Shown here: piece by piece, positions 57,156 through 64,000 of the stretch
Layout of the letters: each line of letters begins with the position of its first letter
How positions within the stretch are numbered: position 1 is the first letter of the stretch
DNA from: Mesodorylaimus sp. YZB2_4
Lineage: Eukaryota; Nematoda; Enoplea; Dorylaimida; Dorylaimidae
NCBI GenBank assembly: GCA_030248295.1
Contig: JASANH010000890.1
Location: 1-64,000, forward strand
Direction of reading: 5' to 3'
Length of the DNA: 64,000 nt
Position numbers and translations under genes: made by a program
Notes under the pieces: model-generated
The model's database searches: none
What the model was told of the DNA's origin: nothing
The model's input: only the letters and a program-made list of their open reading frames with translations

Positions 57156-58763
57156 TAGAACAACCGTTCTGGAGTTTATCAACAAGAAAATAGCCAATTT
57201 CGATAAAAATATGGAAAGATGAAATTATTGTAAGCTTATGAAACGGTTTATCAGTTCTAGCAGCTAGGAATCTCGAGAAGTTCAAGGTTTAAATTTAGGG
57301 GGATTTAGTAAACAAAGCGGATAGAGTCTGATGCGAGTCGGCATCATTTGTGTGCTAGGGAGCGGGGGTTATAAGTGAGCGATTGGTGTATTCATGACTA
57401 TTATAATCATTCCATTGTCCAGTTTACCTATCGAACCATACCTCCCGAATTAAAACCCAAACCCATGGTTAGATTTCGCACCACGTATAGCTAATTGTGA
57501 GTATAACTAAGAGCATAGCTATCTGAAAGAGAAAAAAGAGAAATAAAGAGAAAGTGGAGAAAAGTTGTTCTAACAGAGGAAAAACTGCGATCACAAGCAA
57601 CCTGGCGATTGAGAAAAGAAAGATCAGCTATTGTAGAGCACAGAGCGAGCAAGATGCGAGTCAGTCAACTCATTTCTGCCTCCAAAACTTGTTCAAGGTC
57701 AATCTCAATCCCAGCTGCTCAACGCGTTCGCACAGGCATTCTTGCTGCCCCACCAAAACTTCATCTCTTTCCAGGAGCTGTGACTCCGCATGAGTATCAG
57801 AAATGAGCAAACATTGGCTGGTCAGACGGCTCCCTATCGGTCAGGGTCCAAATGCAATTCTTGTCTTTCTTTGCTTTCAAAAAAGGAAAATTAAATACAC
57901 TTGCGCTCTTTTTTGCCATGCGACCCTTTTGGATGCGCCCTTTTTGATTCGCCCTTTTTGCCTGAGACGGTATCAACTACTGTAACTACTGTACCGTATG
58001 TTGTTGATGCGTAGAGAGCAAGTTTCCAGAAAAAGGCAGGGCATCGTCCCGGTTCCTGTCATCATCATTCCCGAGCGCTTAGTGCAGCTTTGGGCAGTGT
58101 CCAGTTTGCTGCATTTTTCTCCCACATTTTTCCGGTCTTTTGCGCCTCGTAGATTCGCCTTCCTCATAGATTCACTTTCATATTCTCAAGCGTTCTTATC
58201 ACTGTAGTTCTGCGACTTAAGAGTGGGGTGAACGCGGTGAAAAATAATCATGGAAGCGCATTTATTCAAGTAGAAACCTGAACCCAAGGTAGCACCATGG
58301 TACTACAGTACTACTATACTTGTACAGTGCCACTTTTAAACTGGCTGCACAGTAAAAACATAGTCTGCTTTTAACTTCCTAACATGGCGTGCTGCAGGCA
58401 ACATTTTTTATTATCTCATTATGACGAACAGCGTGCCTAAAATAGATGCCTGCCAGGCCTTTTTTGTTTCGCGTCACCTTCATACGAGCATATTGGGCAC
58501 CTCGTTTCCTTCCAATCTAGCCCAGACGAAAAGGTCGTTCTATGTACATTACCCTTACCTCTCCCATGCTTCATGCCAGTGGGTGGCTTTCATTTTGACG
58601 GCCTTTGTGCCAAAGCGTCAGGACGACGGAGCCGTTCGCGCCACTTGGGTACCATGGCAACAAGGCGGGCAATCTGCCCCGTTTGCTGTTGGTTTATACT
58701 ATAAGCCCTCCAAATTGTGTTTCCCCTCTTTTTTCTCTTCAACTTTAAGTTTATCCGATTTCT
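57156..58763. other. Intergenic upstream of TMEM237
   Basis: Frames at 57554-58207 and 58421-58795 show no homology. Palindromic TACTGTA/GTACTAC words lie at 57975-58000 and 58295-58325. No promoter assigned. Confidence 0.4.
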
Positions 58764-60834
58764 ATGGAGGAAAATCCAACTTCGTGCATCGCTGAAGAGT
58801 CGAAACCACCACAGTCGGAAGCTGGACCTTCAGAAGGGTCATCGAGGCCAGCTACAGGAAAACGTCGAACTGGCAAAACCAGGTATCCGCGTTTTCTTAT
58901 TTTTTGTCTTTTTTTAGAAAAATAATGGCTTTTCTTTAGACTGAGCGGACGAGCCAGTGCCAGTGAGTCGCGCATAGGATTACCAGAACCCGAATATTTG
59001 AATCTTGGTGACGCTAGCGAAGACATTATCGAAGTTACTTCCGATGTGCCCTCCCCCGCGCCTGATCCTGTCCAACCACTCCCACCAGATGCCATGCCAA
59101 CGAGTCAGCCCGCGGAAAAAGTCTACATTCAAGAAGTTGGTAAGCAAATTTTGGAATTCTGACAGCTTGGTCAGACTTTACATATTACAGCCGGCTTCCG
59201 CAAAGCTGGAAGACAACAATACGAGAATAGCCTGATAGAGCGCCAAAAGCAAGCTGCGGCAGAAAATGAGGATGCCGATGGGAATTATGTTCATACTACC
59301 GCCGAGGCTATCCAAACTGGCATAACCAGCCAAACAGTGTTCAGAACAGTGGCTGTAACACTTCAAGGTATCAACATGGTTCATCGAGTTGTGACTGCGT
59401 TTTGGACGCGTCTACGTTTCAGGCTTGCTGGCAGGTTTTACCATCGCCCATTGCCTGTTGGTCGTGTTCGACACACCACCGCATTTTTCAAACTCCCATT
59501 TCATGAACCACTACGCGCCACTGGCGTTACCTGCCCATTGCCTTTATTACGTCACACTGGTCATTTGCACGCTCGCTGCACTTGACAGGTATCGTGCCAG
59601 GTCTACCTGCAGTACAGTAGGGCCTACTTTGGTATTGCGCTCCCATCAATGGGCCCCGGGCCCTGGGATCATGCGTCACGTTGTCGAGCCACGATCTTCA
59701 CCTAGCGCGTCTGGTCTGACGCCAGGTGTGGTGTCTCTGGCGAGTATTCGACTCGGCAAATCCTTTTGGGAATAATATATCCCCCTTCACTCAAGTGCCC
59801 GTACCTGAGCTTGGTCATGGGGAGCATGGGCACAAACGTGAGGTACTGTACAGGTCCTCTTGGCCACGACTTTACTGAAAACATTCTATGCTATGCTGCT
59901 TATAAATTGTGCATGTGCCCCCAGGAGCTGCATGCAGAAACCACCATTTTTTAACAACCGTTTACATCATATCGTGAAACCATTTATGACTTTCTGTCTG
60001 AACTAAGCTGAGTTTCGTCCGAAATCAGATTAAATTTGGCCAATAGATAATTAAAATCTCAAACAGTTGCAAACTTTTGTGGAAATGTAAGCAGCAAGCT
60101 GCTGCTTATGATAGCTGCAGCCATCGTACACATTGCTACAGGGGCATTATGCACATTGCTGGTGAGGTGTGCGCTCCTTGGGTAATGGCTTGATTCTTAC
60201 CGACTGAAGTGAGATCTCGAAAATGATAACCGTTGTGATCACTGAGGGAGTGAAAGAGGAGTATGCTGACGCGTTGCACGAGCAAATAGAGCCATTGATT
60301 TATTTCGCGTGTTATCGCAGTTCCTGCCGCATTTGTCAAAAAGCTTTGATGTGTCTTTTCAGATATGACATCGGCCAGTCCTTTCTTCGTGTCCTCTATC
60401 GGGCCTTCACGTTTCAATCTGGTGGGTTGGCCGTAATTTGCTATTTGGCTGCCACAGTCGTCAATCAAGTGTCCATCGCCGCTGATGAACGCATGACACT
60501 GTTTTACCGCAATGCAACCCTCTCCGCCAAGCCAAGTACCGACCGCCAGTTTCCCCTGACTGAAGAGGTATGCATACTATCGAATAGTGAAATATGCACG
60601 TGTCTGACACTGTACTTTGCTTAGCCATGGATGGAGAGCGATATTCAGTTATGGCGTGGCTGTTTGATCGCCAAGGCAGTACTGGTGACCGTTGCATGGA
60701 TATTAGTAGCTGTGCGACCGGGTACCGATTTGCTGGCCAAACATCTAAAGCAAGCCGACGCCGCCTTCGCTCAGGAATTCCAAGAGCCAACTAACAATTC
60801 AGGCATCCTTGAAAAGACTGCGAGAGTAAAGTGA
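58764..60834 (+). CDS. TMEM237: TMEM237, ciliary transition-zone membrane protein
   Basis: Six exons, 58764-58882, 58940-59139, 59191-59367, 59423-59588, 60363-60567 and 60625-60834, join in phase to 358 residues (human ~408). The N-terminal half is polar, Pro/Ser/Glu-rich and disordered. The C-terminal half carries four predicted membrane segments: GLLAGFTIAHCLLVV, LPAHCLYYVTLVICTLAALDR, GLAVICYLAATVVNQV and AVLVTVAWILVAVRPGTD. FRTVAVTLQGLLAGF, the CTLAALDR end of TM2 and the Trp-rich start of the last exon follow the TMEM237 pattern. By family it acts at the cilium transition zone (Joubert syndrome gene in man), implying a ciliated animal. Exon 4 splices over a 774-bp intron to 60363, which keeps the frame (DR|YDIG). 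Confidence 0.82.
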
Positions 60835-63800
60835 TAGTTACAGCTGCGCCATCCTACATATTGCTGGTGTGTGTGGCAGCGCAAAGTCGTAATTTGCAGT
60901 GTGAATGTGTAACATGTAACACGCGGTGTGTGAGTCTCTCTCCAGATTACATGACGTGTATTTCGTGAAAGAGCTCAGTTTTTGCTCGTGACAAATGCAC
61001 TATTCAGACTACAGCCACCGTGCAAATCAGGAGATTCAAGCATGTTGCTAAAAAAGTCAAGACAAAGCAACAGGGTCGGTTGACGTGCGCTCCTTGATTG
61101 ATGATAATGCGCAGCGAAATGACGTCTTCGATTCGGTAATTTACCGAACTCCGTCAAAATGACAGGGCGGCAACTTGGCGCTTGTAGCAACAAAGTTATC
61201 AGCCAGTTGTTTTTGTTCTTTGCGACATTCGTGAGAGCATTTTCCTGAATCCACCTACAGACGGCTAACAAATATTCATTCGTATGTCGTAGAGGACCAT
61301 CTTATGCGCGAGTCGTGCGTCACTATGGCTTGCTCAGCCGAGCGTGGTCATCGGGCTTCTATTCACTTATTCATTAACATTTATTGAATTCGCGATGGCT
61401 AGCTAGGAAGTTGGATGCACACCTTTCTCACTCTCTTCTTCCACTTACTAAGTCGTCGAATGCCGGTGAGGAAACGATAAATGACATGCTCACGGCTAAG
61501 CTACTTTTCAATACGCCTGTTTGCGTCAGCTGCCTACTTTGGTATTGCACTTAATGAACGGCAGTATTTTTCTCGGTGTTCTACGGAATACTGACGTTTT
61601 CTTGCTGTGCTCTTCTCAAAAACGGTCCCACATTTTCCAAACTTTCTGTCCTGTCAGCCGAATAGAGCTTCACTATGTTTTTCATCTTTTGAAGGCTGTG
61701 AGCGGGAAATTAGATCTTATACTGTAGGTGCAGCAGCAAGACAGCACATCTCCGTGCTTTAGCCATCCCGTTCTGCGTAGCGGGTTGAGTACAAGTCTGA
61801 CGTTTTTGCTCGTACATACGCACGCTTAGCTCGACCGGATTCTGCCATGATACCACTGCGCGTTACTGGTTCCAACCGCGAACAGAACAGGTTTCTAAAA
61901 CAAGCTAGCAAATGTTGGAGCATGCCTCGTCTAACGATAAGCGGAGTATGGTTTATGGGTGCAGTGCTGCTGCTCTTTGGCAGCCTGGTATACGAAGACA
62001 TTTATGGCTTCTGTATTTGGAAATGTTGCCAAGCTAGAATAGTCATAAATTCATAAAACAATAAGAATATAGCTATCTAAAATGGAATAACCGCTGAGCA
62101 AACTTTGCCTTTTCAATTCTTTCTTTTGGCTCGCGACTGTTGACTCGCGAATAGAAACTGTAACTATTTTTAGTATATTGTACACAGTGCGCGTATTGTG
62201 CAAGGGGATGGTCGGTAGCGCGAACTAGTCTCCTACTACATAGGTACACCACACTGACACATGCCCCGCCTTGGCTGGCACCAGTCAGCATCGACAGGGC
62301 GAGAATGTGCTGGCCTGACGAGTTTGCTGTAAACTAGTCAAGAGAAGTCTATACACTTTGTCTTGGTCATATGAGAAGGTAGGATTTGAATGCTCTACTG
62401 GTCTATATTAGTGCAAATGACAAGGGACAGTCGAGCCAATATGACTCTCGTGCCTTGTTTCGAACTGAAAGAGGTTTTTCAAAATAATTCACCCGCGAAC
62501 GTTATTTCGTTGCTGAAGCCGGCCGTTTATGCTCCACGATGGCGTTTTTATTGATTCGCAACTGGCGGGAAATTCAGAATCGGGATAGAGATATTTTCTC
62601 ATTTGTTTATCGCGAGAAACATATCCCGGCAATTCGGCAGCTTTGCCTTGCATTCGTTTTTCCTAGAGGATGTTGCTAAAATTTTACATTGCCTGTTGCA
62701 CATTGAATTCTCCAATTCCTCGCCTGAAGGCTCTCAGCAGTTCTACACGCTCAGAAGCATCCGTTCACCCGAGCGAGCTGCAATTGCTTCAGATTTCCAA
62801 GATCGACTTTAATTTCTTTTTGCATAGCCTTGTTATCATTTACCTGCTTGTGTTCTATTTTTGCGTGGGTTGTTCTTAGGAAATCTCCTCCCTCTTCCTT
62901 CTTTTTAGTCATAAGACCTTTGAACTAATCTATTTTCAGGTCTTTTTCCAACTATCTAAATGTCAGGTGGTCAGATTTGGACCGTTTTGTTCTTATTCTT
63001 TAGCCATAAAACAAGTTTCTCTTGAGCGGACGTTAGGTAATAGGTGGAAAGGAGGCGTGCCCGAGTCAATGAAAGAGCCGCTCATGCCAATAATTGTAGC
63101 CATTGCCATCGACTATTTATGGCTTCTTCATTTACACCTTGACCATGCATTATCTCGAAAGGGTCCGCTGACGCAAGAGAGAAGCGTTATCACATTGGAT
63201 TCTCATCGTTAGTGCTCTTTCATTCAACAACGGAGTCACTTTTCAAACTTCGATGGGCTGTTGGCGACATAATGGGCCCTTTTATAATTACTTTCCTAGC
63301 TATGAATTTAAAACTCTGGGGCCAGTGGGAGTGGCGCAAATGACCAACTACACATTGTTCGTAAGTTGGTACACCTGTGCGAAGTTGATCAAGCGCGAGT
63401 TCGCTCAGTGCCTTCTCTTCGGGCTTGACAACGAACTTAGGAAAAGACGGGCTTGTGATGGTGGAAAATTAACTGTCACGTTAAAAAGAACAATGAAATC
63501 GCTTTATTAGGCGCGGATCTTATGGGAATTATGAGAGAATTCTCGGGGCGTGTGTCTGGCCGCCCAGGTGTCAGGGCAGGTTAGTTATGCTTTTAGTAAA
63601 CATGTAGGTTACCCAATGCCTGGGCTGTGTGAGATGAAGATATTCCCGTGTAAATCTCGTTGCTGGATACGAAATTCAAGTTAAAAGTGCGCCACCCAAG
63701 GCATCCCAGTGGTCAGCTCACATAATAAAATGAACCTAAATTTAATGTTATAATTTTTAATGAGCCAATTATGCACCTATTTTTGACTTTATTCGCGTCT

Positions 63801-64000
63801 TCTCATCCAGAAAATGTAATATTGCAGAAATGCACGGCTAACTCGAATTGTCTGAGCCAAGAGCCGAGTAAAACGATGGCTGACTGCCCCTTGCCATAGG
63901 GGGAAGGCATCCATTTGTATGACCTGCTCGTGCAGAGGTATCGAGAATTCGAAATCCCTCTGTCCATGTTTCACTAAACATGGATGCCAGGCACGCACTC
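60835..64000. other. Right end of window, no gene recognised
   Basis: Frames at 60975-61271 (-), 61847-62056 (+), 62603-62879 (+), 62967-63212 (+) and 63253-63510 (+) are open but resemble nothing I know and show no convincing splice chain. No tRNA, large repeat or homopolymer was noticed. Confidence 0.4.

Noticed and set aside
62603..63510. Series of plus-strand frames near the right edge as exons of one gene
   Set aside because: No shared family, no phase-consistent GT..AG chain and no signal or domain pattern.
1..64000. CRISPR arrays, bacterial operons or prophage
   Set aside because: No spaced direct repeats of that kind, and the gene content is spliced and metazoan throughout.

Overview
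This is nuclear DNA from an animal. Every well-supported host gene is split by short introns with GT..AG borders, most of 50-400 bp. The gene families are metazoan: a Pax paired-box gene, a pyrokinin/neuromedin-U-type GPCR, fukutin, a DBH-like copper monooxygenase, ANKRD29, TMEM237, a neprilysin-family protein, a BPI/LBP protein and an ARM-TIR-SAM protein. The receptor, the Penelope and BEL/Pao retroelements and the compact genes fit an invertebrate, probably a protostome. I cannot name the phylum. Exon borders and protein lengths below were joined by hand from splice signals and homology.

Layout. 1-2300: 5' end of a BEL/Pao retroelement on the minus strand (partial LTR, initiator-tRNA-like primer site, gag/protease/RT), running off the window. 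4.6-6.1 kb: intronless fukutin-like gene (-). 6.8-9.6 kb: SINE relic, a foldback element and a stray GPCR exon fragment. 9.98-11.83 kb: the GPCR (+). 12.4-13.6 kb: decayed Penelope element. 14-16.4 kb: repeats. 18.2-20.3 kb: Pax gene (+). 20.7-23.3 kb: inverted-repeat elements and a broken chromodomain gene. 23.95 kb: tRNA-Gly. 25.3-29.0 kb: M13-family gene (+) without its zinc-binding HExxH. 30.3-34.4 kb: twelve-exon DBH-like monooxygenase (-) with all six copper ligands. 35.8-38.5 kb: ANKRD29 orthologue (-), nearly one exon per ankyrin repeat. 38.5-45.2 kb: repeat-rich, no gene recognised. 45.2-56.8 kb: four-exon ARM-TIR-SAM gene (+). Its 6.4-kb first intron holds a tRNA-Val, a TA-flanked transposon carrying a SINE, a small cysteine-rich ORF and a complete BPI-like gene with its own TATA box and polyA signal. 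Its second intron is full of SINEs and holds a MITE inserted in a mariner transposase. 58.8-60.8 kb: TMEM237 (+). 60.8-64 kb: nothing recognised.

The genes do not form a pathway. The most notable biology is the innate-immunity-type pair (TIR protein with a BPI-family gene nested in its intron), the apparently inactive M13 protein, and a dense repeat layer. That layer includes five copies of one ~440-bp MITE family whose ends and 3-bp TGA target duplication can be read from an insertion inside a mariner gene. It also includes seven G/C homopolymers of 13 or more and a strong excess of the 7-mer TACTGTA/TACAGTA.
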